This document shows, one piece after another, positions 32,742 to 43,529 of a stretch of 64,000 nucleotides of DNA. The notes beneath the pieces are model-generated. The model searched no databases. It saw nothing but the letters and a program-made list of their open reading frames with translations, and was not told the origin of the DNA. This DNA is from Ampelomyces quisqualis. Taxonomy: Eukaryota; Ascomycota; Dothideomycetes; Pleosporales; Phaeosphaeriaceae. The stretch spans positions 2,046,001 to 2,110,000 of the forward strand of contig JAGTXZ010000024.1 of the NCBI GenBank assembly GCA_018398575.1, given 5' to 3'. Numbering within the stretch: the stretch's first letter is position 1; each line of letters begins with the position of its first letter. The translations under genes and the position numbers were made by a program.

Positions 32742-35700
32742 GAACGTCCTACTAGTAGTAGTAACAGTCTACTGTTAGATCTAATAAAAGAGTAAGACTC
32801 CTATTATTAATAGCTGTTACCTACTAGTGTAGTAGTTGTAATATTAAGTTTAATTTCTCTAATATAATTGTCTTGCAATGCTATAAGATCTTTAACTCTT
32901 TTTTTCTATACTGTAATCTACTTAGCTAACACTTGTAGAAGTTCTAGCTGTTTTAGATAGCGTTTATAGAACGCTTATAACATATATAGGGCGCCTATAA
33001 AGTTTAAGGCGTTGTACTAGGTAGAGTTAGAGTTATAGCCTACCTATTTTACGCAATACTTTAGGATAAAGTAGTACAGCTTACTAGCTAAGATCTCTTT
33101 AACTTCTTATTCTTTAACGCCTTAAATTAGAATGCTAGATAGGTTTAGGCTTAGCTAACTAGGCAGGGGGTTATTAGAGTCCTTACAGAGGACGTCTAGA
33201 GCAAACACGTTATAGATCTTAGAACCTTTAGGTAGCTTTAGTTAAAATAAATAGCTAACTTGTTCTAGAACTTTAAAGAGGCCTTCCTATAATTTAGCGA
33301 GTTTGCAACTTAAGTAGGTAACAGATAGGTTTTAGGTTAAGAGGTAAACTTTATTACCTACTACCTAATTAACAAGTTAATAATATTTATTTACCTTAGC
33401 AGCTATTTGTTTCTGCGCTTTCTCTATATTGTCTTTAGCTGTGCGCTAGGCTTTATGTATACAGGTAGCTAAGCTTAAGGCATTCTTAACGTTTATATCT
33501 TTGTGTTTTAAAGGAGATAATACTTAATCCTAGCTCTGTTATAGTTTAGATCTAAATAAGAGCTAGTACAGCGCTATACTAATTACAGAGTGCAGCAGTG
33601 TAGCTTAGGCTTAATTAATTATTAGTAAGAGGTTACTTTAGTTGTCCTAGTAATAAGATACAAAAGGCCTTAATTGTTAATTAATATACTTGTTTATAAT
33701 CTTAGTTTGTCTATTAGTTTGTTTATAGTAGGCTGTAGAAAGCTTAAGTTGTACGCCTAGGATCTTACAGAACTTAGACTAGAATTAGGATATAAACTAG
33801 GGTCTATAGTTAGACACTATACTTTTAAGCGTGTAGCTAAATTAGTATACCTATTAGATAAACAAGTAAGCTATTTCTTAAGCGTTAATTGTTTTGTAGT
33901 AAGGAATAGAAACAGCTTACTTAGATAGGCAATTAATAATAACTATAATTTAATTATAGCTATAACAATCTATTAGGAATGTCTTAAAATCTATACACAA
34001 ATGCTGCATAGGCCTATTAGGAATTTGTAATAGATAGAGGAAACCTTAGGCTTAGAGCTGTCTTAGATAAGATCTTTGACAGGAAACACAGTTTTATATA
34101 TAGCGTTTGCATATAGCCTCTATACCTCTCTAATAATATTGCTAAGCTAAGAGCTAATACGTCTTTATAGCGCTTAGGTAAGTAGTAGATACCTAATTGT
34201 AAGCCTTTCTAATTAGTTAAGTGCATAAAGGAGAGTCTTTAGGTACATATAGGCGTAAGTAATACAGCAGTAGTCCTTCTTAGATATAATATAGCTGTAG
34301 TAGCGTAAAGCGTTCTTCCTTAAAGGAGCAGCAAGTCTCTGCTAGCAGAGCTTTAATTAGTTCTAATAAGTTAAGATTTAGGAGGGCACTAATAGATTAG
34401 ACTAAAATAGCTAAAACATTAATCTCTAGCTAGTTACAGACGTAGTTTTAAGCTAGTTTAGAGTTAACTAGAGAGCTTAGGCGTGCAGGTCCTAGAAGTA
34501 CACAGAATCTGTTGTCTTGTTAGGCAGCCTTAACCTTACTAACGTTCTGTTCCCTTTGGCTTAGAATATTAGCTTACTTATTAAGCTTGCTAGGCGTGTA
34601 CTTAATGCAGAAATTAAAAGGGGCAATAATCTCTGCCTATTGTGCTTAACGTGCATTAAGAACCTTAGTAGTTATAAAGTATTCTAAGGAGCAGTAATTT
34701 AAATACACCTAGATTTAACTCTATATAGAGGTAAGTTTAGCTCTCTACTTCTTAAACGCTTTTAGGATAGCAAAAAGTTTCTTATTATATATTTCTTAAT
34801 TAAGCTTAGCCCTAGATAGAGTGTAACTATAGAAGGCTATAAGATACTACTTGTTGTTAGGGTGCTTCTAAGAGAGTACTCCTGCTATTACTCTATCTAA
34901 CGCGTTAGTTTCTAACTTTGTGTTATACTTAGGATAAAAATAAGATAGCGTAGGAATAGCTAAGAGTAAGGCTTTAATCTAATTAAAAGCCTATTAGCAG
35001 TCTGTAGTCTAATCAAACAGTATAGCAGGACTTTAAAGCTTTATAATTAGTTTAGCTACACAAGAGAAATCCTTAATAAATTGTTAATAGAAACTAGCAA
35101 AACTAAGAAATAACTTAACGCTAGTAACTATAGTAGGTTTAGCCTAGTTTTAGAGTGCTTTTACCTTATTAGGGTTAACTTTAGTGCTCTAGTTTATTAA
35201 AACGTAACCTAGATACTTTGTGTAAGTTACATAGAATTTACTCTTCTAAATATCTACTTAGAGTCCTACAGTACGTAGGCGCTCTAGGACCTTTTAGACG
35301 TGTTCCTAATGTAAGTTTATATCCTTAGAGTAGATTAGGATGTTATTAAGATACGTAATACAGAAATTGTTAAGATAATTAATTAGTATATTATTTATAT
35401 AGCGTTAATATGTAGCTAGCCTATTATATAAGCTAAAAGAGAGAACCTTATACTTATATATACTGTAACAGGTCTAAAAGGTAGTATACTCTTTAGAGTT
35501 AGGATTTATACAAATTTTGTTAAAAGCAGCCTAGATGTTAAACTTAGTAAAGATCTTAGCTTTAGAGAGGCATAATAGCAGCTTATTAATGCAAGGGATT
35601 AGATAGACGTTCTTGCGCGTAAGGGCGTTAATCTTCTAGTAGTCTACACAGATGCGTATATCTCTATTTAGTTTGCGTACACAAAGGATAGGTAAAGTAA

Positions 35701-38050
35701 AAGGACTTTGGCTAGCCTTAATAAAACCCTTCTAAAAGTAGTTTTAGACGTAGGCCTTAGTAGCTTTAAGCTTCTTCTAGTTTTGCTTATACAGGGGACT
35801 AAACATATTTAGTAATAGTTCTTTAAGGATAATCTTGTAATTGTACAGACAATAAAGAGGCAATTGATTGGCTGCTAACTTACTAAATATATCCTAATAC
35901 TAGAAGTAATAGGCAGGTAATCTCTTATCTAATTGGCTTTAATTGTCTGCGTCGTCCTTAGAGGCAAGGATCCTGTTAATCTTATAGAGGCTTGTTGTAA
36001 AGAACTTGTTCTAGGGCTTCTTTATAATAAAGTAAAATGTATTAGCAGAAATAAGAGCAATGCGGGTAGTTAGAGAGGGTTTAGACTCTAAGCAGTTTTG
36101 CTTAGTTAGGGTATAAGAGATCTCTAAGATTTTTTAGGCTAATAGAAGCTTTAAGCATCTCTTAATATAATAAATAGAAGAAGAGGAACAGTAAGGACTG
36201 TTTTAGATACAATAGTCTTCTTTCTTCTATAGGGCGTTGCGTTGTTACACATTAAGATAAACAGTAGCTAGCACTATAGCTTAATATAGAACAGTAGGAA
36301 TAGAGGGTAAAGAATTATATAAACAGGGGTACTTAGATAGCTAAATAAACTGTAACCTATTAGTGTCTAATTGAATCTTAAATTGTCTTAACTATTAGAG
36401 GCTAAGTATATAATCCTAAGACCTAAGATTAAGAATAAGGAATAGACAGTTTAAAATCTTTTAGCTATTAATATTTAAGTGTAGTTAAATATATTAAGTA
36501 ACTAAAGAAGTAATCTAATCCTTAAAGCTGCGTACCTAAACCTAGAAGGAAAGCTTCTAGATAGGTTGCTGCAAGGCTTTAGAAACAGATAAGACAATTT
36601 GTAAATTCAAAAATAGGAAACTTTAAGCACTAGTGTTAACAAGAGTATTAAGGCGTAAGCTAAGGCCTTAGTTGTAAAGAAGCGTAGGTATAAAGAAATA
36701 GGGACTACAAAACAAATAAGAAAGGTTAAGGTAGAATAGATTGTAACAGCTTAGGCCTAGAGAGAAGTGTTCTTCTAGGCGCTTCTGTTTCCTATATAAT
36801 ATACCTTCTGATTAGGTTGCTCTTAAGTATCTTTATACTTATCTACTTCTACAGCTTTAATCTAACGCACACAAGGCTTTGTGTAGTTACTAGAGTAGTA
36901 TCCTAGCTTACTACAATTGTAACAACTACTAAGGGTCTTCTGTTATTCTAGCTTAGGAGTCTTTGTAAGAAGACGCACTATTGTAGATTAATAGACTAGC
37001 GCAGAATTTGTTAGAGCGCTAGTAGTAGTAGTCTAATTTGGCTCTAAATTCTGTTGTAAGGCTAACCTAATTAGCAACCTAGCAGCAGCTAGTGTTATAC
37101 TTAGTGTAGGGTTGTTCTTCTACTCTATATTGTATATAGTAAGGTATTCTACTATCTGATTAAATAAGTTCTTTTATTAGTGCCTAAATCCTAGGTTAGA
37201 GGCTTACAACCCTAGCGTAATCTTAGTCTACAAGTAGTAAAACTACTCTAAAGAGGGTACTTGTCCCTTAACTACAGAACTTAGAAACCTAGCTTTAAAC
37301 AAGAGGAACGTTTCCTCCTTAGTTATCTGCATTTAATTAAAAGCTGCTTAGCTTTTAGCTACCTTGTTACCTGTAATAAAGTAAGACTTAAGTAGCCTAA
37401 TTATTTACTTAGCGTTCTAGAATTGCTCTTAATTAGTATCTAATAAATATTATAGCTTAAGATAGCTCTTAGCTAATCTTGTAGTATAGCCCTATACTAA
37501 GGCTATGCGTTGTCTTTTAGTCTAATAGTAATCTAAGTTAATCTTAAGTTAATCCTAGATAGAGGCCTGCTATTAGTAGAAGGTAGGATCTTTTCTATTA
37601 CTAAGATTGTCTCTATTAGGCATTTTCTTAGATTATTAAAGTTAGTAAGAGCCTTTATAGTAATATAAGTACTTAGATATAAAGCTGTTAGATAAACAGC
37701 AGGGTGCAGAATTATTCTAAGGTAATTTAGTAGTAGGTAGAGGCTTGTCTAGTCCTATTAATAGAGTTAGTCCTTTCTTAAGGGAATTAATTTCTGCTAA
37801 AGCCTATTTCAAATCTTGTTGTAATTAATTAACCTCTATTTAAGTAGAGGTTAGATTTAGTGCAGCTCTAGGCTAAGGGAGTTCTTTAGTGTCTATCTTT
37901 TTTGCTTTAGCACTCTGTTACTAGGTTGTTACAGTTAATACAAAGTTGTCTTAAGAGAAGGCTCCTAGAGTTAGTTCTTTAGGGGGAGTTATTAGTGTTG
38001 CCTCTAATACTCCTAGGTTATTAATAGTCTCTAAGTTTCTATTGTAGCGC
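32690..38050 (-). pseudogene. Gypsy copy B gag-pol (Ty3/gypsy, chromodomain type), RIP-inactivated
   Basis: Mirror image of copy A. Gag lies at about 38050-36750, with the zinc knuckle at 36883-36924 reduced to C-x2-C plus two Tyr. Protease follows, then RT with the box at 35342-35353 (YLNN), RNase H at about 35000-34560, integrase at about 34350-33350 and the chromodomain at about 33130-33000. Many RIP-type stops. Internal region 31763-38280 is 6518 bp versus 6503 bp in copy A, so neither copy has large deletions. Its mutations differ from those of copy A at many sites. Confidence 0.92.
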
Positions 38051-38260
38051 CAAACGCGACTTTTCTAAAGTAATCCTAACTGTTGTGTTAATAGGAAGAT
38101 CTAAACCTAAAAGCTTTGGCTGTTAGGAGATCTAAGGGATCCTAACTGTGTTTAATAGATTTAAGGTTGCAAACAGATCTAATTCAGATAGAGTTCTAGA
38201 CGTTTTAACGCAATCTTTTTAAAAGTAAATTGCAATATTATATAAATGCTATTACTAGTA

Positions 38261-38280
38261 GGACAAAGTTTCTCTTGTAA
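38261..38280 (-). promoter_or_regulatory. Putative self-priming primer-binding site, gypsy B
   Basis: AAGTTTCTCTTGT on the plus strand next to the LTR start at 38281 is the complement of the priming site. Its partner (acaagagaaactt within ggacaagagaaacttgtcc) is inside the LTR near 38402-38420. Same arrangement as copy A. Confidence 0.72.
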
Positions 38281-38579
38281 TGTAACAACGCAGGTAGGTA
38301 CAGCTATTAGGATTAAATTAGATACGTATTAGAGACATATAAGAGTGCGTGTTATATTAGAGATTCTAGATTAGCTATATACCTATAGGTCTTGTACAGA
38401 AGGACAAGAGAAACTTGTCCTCTATCTATACTATAGGCTTATATTTATAGTAGGCATAGCAGCTAAGTTAGAGCGCTGTCAGAGCGCTTTTGGTCCTAAT
38501 CTACTAGCTCCCTATATAATCTGTTACTAAGCCTTTATAAGGTATCAGATATAATATGTGTTTGCATGTACTTATTACA
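38281..38579 (-). repeat. 5' LTR of gypsy copy B (299 bp, minus orientation)
   Basis: Plus strand TGTAACAACGCAGG at the left end and CTTATTACA at the right end. It contains the complement of the TATA box (tatatttatag) and the same hairpin as the other three LTRs. Confidence 0.92.
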
Positions 38580-38593
38580 CCTGCGTTGTTACA
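38580..38593 (+). repeat. Right TSD of gypsy B (CCTGC) and last 9 bp of gypsy A 3' LTR
   Basis: CCTGC (38580-38584) is the right target-site duplication of copy B. GTTGTTACA (38585-38593) completes the 3' LTR of copy A. Confidence 0.88.
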
Positions 38594-38598
38594 AGCAG
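38594..38598. repeat. Target-site duplication of gypsy A, right copy (AGCAG)
   Basis: Identical to 24367-24371. It closes the nested structure and shows that the whole 24372-38593 segment arose by two successive insertions. Confidence 0.88.
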
Positions 38599-39529
38599 CA
38601 GCGCTATACAATTAAGAGAGCTAGCTGCTATTACAAAGGCTAAGTCCTTAGATTAATTAGCTAAGTACTAGTCTAAGAAGAAGATTAAGAAGAGTATTAG
38701 ATACAAGGCGTTGTCTCTAAGGCAGTAGAATAAGAAGCTTAAGAATAAGCTTAAGGCTCTAGTAGTAAAGCGCTTTACTAGTAAGTAGTTAGGTAAGTTA
38801 TTATACTATTTTATTATATATATTTTAATTACATTATATAGCTAAGTAGTTAATAACTTCTATTTCCTAAGTTAAAAAAAATAGAAGGTTATTTAAATTA
38901 AGATTAATATGCGCGCCTACAATTTTGCTATAAAGGAGTCTGCTTTAGCGCTAGTAGACTCTTAAGAAAAGCTAATAATATATTAAGCTTATATCTAGAT
39001 ATATAGAGCTAGTAGAGCTTTAGAAAAGATTATTTAGAAGAAGTACACTTGTAGGCTGCACCTCCTTAAGACTACTAGCTTTAAAATACCTTAGCTTAAG
39101 GCTAAATAGCTTAAGTTTTGTAATAAGCTAATACTAGAGGAATAGGCTCTAGTAACAGATTAGAATTAGCAGTAAGTTTATTACACTTTTTTATTACATA
39201 CTTACACTAACCTAACTTATAGAAGGTGTAAACTAATACTTCTTCTAGAGTTTACTTCTAACCTAGTACTCTATAGCAATAGGCTATATGTTAAGAAACG
39301 TAATAAGACTAAGTATAAGAAAGAAGTAGAAGATTCTAGTAAAGAGCTAGAGGCCTATTTTAAGACTTTACCTAATATTTATAAAGATAATAAGAATAGT
39401 AATCTATGTAATAAGAAAAGTTAGTGTAAAGATAAGAAGGCTAAAGATCTAAGTAACAGTACTTAGAAGAAGTTTTTAGACCTAGAGTAATATGTAATTA
39501 GCTTTGCTGTATATTACTGCCTAATACAG
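38599..39529 (+). pseudogene. Unidentified degenerate coding-like sequence
   Basis: A Lys-rich plus-strand frame at about 38600-38790 (SKKKIKKSIRYKALS, then LKNKLKALVVKRFTSK) is the right-hand continuation of the sequence split by gypsy A. Beyond 38800 it is AT-rich with scattered protein-like pieces. No family recognised. A DNA-binding or coiled-coil part of a transposon ORF is possible. Confidence 0.35.
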
Positions 39530-41400
39530 CCTGTCTATTAATGCCTATTATAGTTAAGTGCTAAAAAATTTGCCTCTATACTAACTTTATCCAATTTTAT
39601 ATATTTAGCCCTAATATTTACCTCTAAATAAACCAGGAAATAGCGTCCCAAGCAGAACTGCCTCTCTACTCTATTATCTAATTTTAAAATACTTAAAACT
39701 CTATACTTGTTAGGTTTGTCTTACTACCTGCTGTTACTCTTTTTCTTAAAACCTATTAACTAGTTATTACGTTTTTTTTATTACAGCTATAGAGGTAAGT
39801 AACTTGCTGCTAACACCTAATAACTTATATCTTACTGTACCTAAAATACTATACAAATTTATACAAGACGCTCCTTCAATCTTAAAATCTAGCTTTTAGA
39901 AGACAATCTATATCCTTAAACGCCTAATTTACTATACTAATTATTACTAAAACAACGCTAAGGCTATTAGAGTATAGGATACCTAGTAGCAGAACACTTT
40001 ATAGGCCTAGGATTAAACCTATATATAACCTTAATAGAACGCAGCCTAACACTTAGCGCATGTATAGACCTTGTTTAGAAAGTACGCCTATATATATACT
40101 AGCTAGCTATATATATATTACCTAAACTGTAGGCAAGTACTTTAACACTTAACTAATTACTATATTAGTACAAAATACCTCTTTAACTACCTTAAGTTAT
40201 ATAAGTGTAAGGGTATTACTAAGTCTATTTATCTAAGGCTACCTTTTTAACTATCTACGCTACAAAATAGTTAGCTACAAACTAGATCTCTACACTAACT
40301 ATTTACTACCTAGAGATTTAAGAAGAAAATAGTACGCGTACTTCTTAATAGTAACTAATTGTTTTAAACCTTAGAGTAACTTTTATTCTATTGCTTTATT
40401 TAATTTCTTTAACTAGGCACAATTGTTCTTTTCTAGTATAAGTTCTTTCTAATAATTTAAAACTAATATAAGCAGGTAGCTTAAAACCTCTTCTATAACC
40501 TAGGCAGAACAACAAAAATATCTATTGCTCTAGACGCCTAGTCTGCTGTAAACTACCTTAGCTTCCTAGCTATTAAGGCCTACTATATTAATGTTAGCTA
40601 GCAAATAAGAGAGGTCTTATTAGATTTTATCCTATTATAAGAGCGCTACACTAGAGCTTTAATAGTAGCTAATCTAATATATATGCTTAAAAAAACTAAT
40701 ACTATAAAGACACTTTTAGCTGTTACTTGCGACAATGCCTTAAATAATAGAACCCTTACTATAAGCCTTAAAAGCTATCTTGCTAACAAGAGTATTAAAT
40801 AGAGCGTAAGAAAAAACACTATTCTGTGCCTTACTTCTATTATTAACCTTATAGTCTAGGATATTATATTGCACTTAAGGCTAACAGCCTTACCTAAAAT
40901 AGAATAAGCTAAGTAGCTTTAACGTTGCTATATTTATTAAATTAATAATATAATATTAGTGCTAAATTTACTTTACAAGATATATAAAGTCCTTTATTAC
41001 AGTTTTTTATTACGCGCTTACTGCCTCTAGATCTAGGCAATCTGCATTATAATTAATTTGTTACCCTAGTAATTTAAACAATTCTTAAAAGTTTAATCTA
41101 ATATACCTACAAATAAACGCCTTTGTATAATACAAAATATAAAAACTAGATTCTAACAAGTAATAAAGAGAATAGTAATAAGAGTAAAGGTAGTAATAGA
41201 ATAGATTTTGCAACCTCTTTTTTAGGTGTCTATTTAGAGACTCTTATGCGTAACATACCTAAGCAGTAGCTATAAAGAAAGAGATTAAAGCCCTTGCGCT
41301 ACCTTAACTAGTTAGTGTAACAAAGAATTATAATAAAGAAAAGCTTGCTAGCTAATTAAATACTACTAATTTTAAAAATTGTGTTTTTATACTAAGATTT
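39530..41400 (+). pseudogene. Degenerate hAT-superfamily transposase
   Basis: The plus-strand frame follows a fungal hAT transposase. The N-terminal part lies at about 39550-40200. A block at about 40520-40640 (ALDAQSAVNYLSFLAIKAYY) is typical of the first catalytic Asp region, followed by VTCDNALNNRTL at about 40727-40760. A CLTSIINLIVQDIIL block lies near 40840, corresponding to the conserved C-x2-H-x-INL-x-VQD motif with His replaced. A KTRF-x-QVI-type segment near 41145 matches the usual TRWNST block. Numerous RIP-type stops. The C-terminal dimerisation region was not clear here. Terminal inverted repeats and an 8-bp TSD were not found. Confidence 0.75.
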
Positions 41401-42290
41401 AGTTTTTATGCACTAATTTAAATAGATGTTACTCTAGTAACGTCTTTAATTTTAAGATTATTTCTTTAGTAAGCTAACTTCCCTTACTCTACTATATACT
41501 AACGTAATATACTATTTTAGAGGTTGTAGTAAAGGGCGTTGCATAAGTATAACCTAATAGTAGGTAGCTTAACCTAACTACAAACCTAACCTATACCTAG
41601 TACCTATACAACCTAACTCTAACCTATACTCTAGCTCTACTATAACCTAACTCCTACCCTACCTCCTACGCTGTTAACTTCTACCTACCTTCTACCTAAA
41701 GAGAAGTATTCTCTACCTATTTACTAGCGTACTTAGGATTATATTTATTTCTTTACTTTCTTCTAGCTTTATACTATTATAACTCTGTTACCTTTATATT
41801 AATTACTAAAAGTATTATATCTATTCTACCTACTACTTCTACTAATTCTATTTCTATAAGTAGTATAATACTAGTGCTATAATATTACTAACCTAGCACT
41901 TAAGCTACTCTTGTTACCTACTATAGTAGCGTTTCTAATACTAAGTTAGTAAATTTAATTTACCTCTACTATACTAAGAGCCTTAAGCTTACTACTACCT
42001 ATTATAACCTTATAGTTAGTAGCCTATACTACTAGTTCTACTTAAGTTACAAAAAGCTCTACTTTACTTAAGCCTAATAGTTTCTTTAAAATCGTTACAA
42101 GTAATAGGCTTACTACTCTAGTAATAATAACTACTCTAATAATAATAGACTACTATAACTCTACTATAATATAGGTTTAAAATAAGTCTCTAGAAGAGAT
42201 ATTTCGAAGAAGAATTCTAGACAGATCTATCTCTTTAATTTTTTTATCTAACGCTTCTTTAGTAAGATACTAATAGTTAGAATTTCTTGA
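41401..42290. other. AT-rich degenerate sequence with CCTAACC-rich stretch
   Basis: No protein domain recognised. 41530-41740 is rich in CCTAACC/CCTACC words and is the inverted counterpart of 22680-22860. The run is irregular, with no TTAGGG periodicity, so it is not a telomeric repeat. Confidence 0.45.
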
Positions 42291-42734
42291 TATTTATAGC
42301 CTATACCTATTCTAGTATAAATTTATATAGTTATTATTAGAGTAGTTATTATTACTAGAGTAGTAGGCCTACTATATAGGTAGGCTTATTACTTGCAATA
42401 ATTTTAAAGAAACTGTTAGGCCTAAGTAATATTTCTATAAATTTTGTTAAAAGCTAGAATACTATTCTCTAGTAGTAGTAGTATCTTACTACTAAGAAAA
42501 ACCTAGACTCTAATACTATTACTATATAAGAGACAGCGCTATACTAGTAGACTAGCTCTATAGAGCTTTTTTTATATACTTAGATTACGCATAAGAGTTG
42601 TTATTAGTGTAATAGTAATAAGATCTAAACTCTTTAGATTAAGGTAAGTAACTACCTATTTACTAAAGTAGAAGATATTCTTAATATCTTATAGGCTAAG
42701 GTTAGTTTATCTCTATTCTTTATAGTTACTATAC

Positions 42735-43010
42735 TAGCCTTCTAATAGCGTTTAGACTAACTTTTCTTCTCTTAGTAAAGCTAAGGTATAGTTAAATTCT
42801 AATCTTAATTTAGAAAGTAGAAAGTCTTCTAACCTCTCTAGCTCTAAGAGTAGTAGTAGTAGTAGTAGCAAGAATAGAAATAGAGATTAAATCTTTCTTT
42901 AGAAGAACCTTAGCTCTATACCTTCTTTAACTAAGAAGAAAAGTAAGGCTAAGGTTAAGAGTATAACTAAGGCTAAACCTAAAGCTTCTAGAAAGCTTCT
43001 AGCTTCTACT
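42735..43010 (+). pseudogene. Second copy of the Ser/Lys-rich basic ORF
   Basis: SKAKVQLN-like start, KSSNLSSSKSSSSSSSKN, then PSLTKKKSKAKVKS and ASRKLLAST. It parallels 9930-10210 in the same orientation, with upstream DNA also alignable (actatactagccttctaatagcg versus actgcgctagcgttctaatagcg). A poly-Ser tract replaces part of the Ser block, and the long Lys-Ala repeat is reduced to a few pairs. It ends at a junction with gag sequence near 43010. Confidence 0.55.
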
Positions 43011-43525
43011 TTTTACTATCTTAGTAACAATACTCTTTATATCTAAAGTAAATCTATACTAATCTATAAAAACTAATCTTAGCTATACTTTAGTTTATAG
43101 TAGTACTCTTACTATTTACTTCTAGACTAATAGTTTTAATACTTTTAATACTCTTGGAATAAGTTATAGTATTATAATTAATTTATACAAGTATTTCTAT
43201 AGAGAATAATTTAGCCTTAAGGTTAATTAACCTAATCTTTACTATAGAGATTGTACTAGACTTAAGATATAGATCTTTTAGTTTTATAAGTAGTTTTATA
43301 TAGAAGATAAGATTAAGAAAAGTAATAAAGTTTTTTTACTACTATCTATATAAAAGGCAATATAAAAAAATAGGTAATTCTAACTATTTAGAACTATATA
43401 GATAATAATATTATAGATAAAGATAATATAGCTTTCATATAAGACTAGAGTATATTTAAGATATACTTAAGATCCTCTTACCTCTTAAAGAAACTATAAT
43501 TATAGAATAAAAGATCTAAAGCCTT
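43010..43525 (+). pseudogene. Gag fragment of the gypsy IV family
   Basis: TTTACTATCTTAGTAACAAT and what follows align with 62145-62660, the Gag start of gypsy IV, over about 510 bp. Landmarks shared are aacaatactcttt, ctaatctttactatagagattg and the tttaagatatacttaagatc stretch. It ends abruptly where integrase of the A/B family begins. Confidence 0.7.
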
Positions 43526-43529
43526 TAGT

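Larger units (their letters stand above)
24372..38593. mobile_element. Nested pair of Ty3/gypsy elements forming a 14.2-kb inverted repeat
   Basis: Copy A (+) was inserted first, with TSD AGCAG. Copy B (-) then inserted 9 bp from the end of A's 3' LTR, with TSD CCTGC. The result is two full-length copies head to head, 7.1 kb per arm, with the axis at 31463/31464. Confidence 0.92.

Noticed and set aside
24372..38593. Segmental duplication or assembly inversion rather than two insertions
   Set aside because: Separate 5-bp target-site duplications for each copy and a split LTR adding up to 299 bp fit two independent transposition events.
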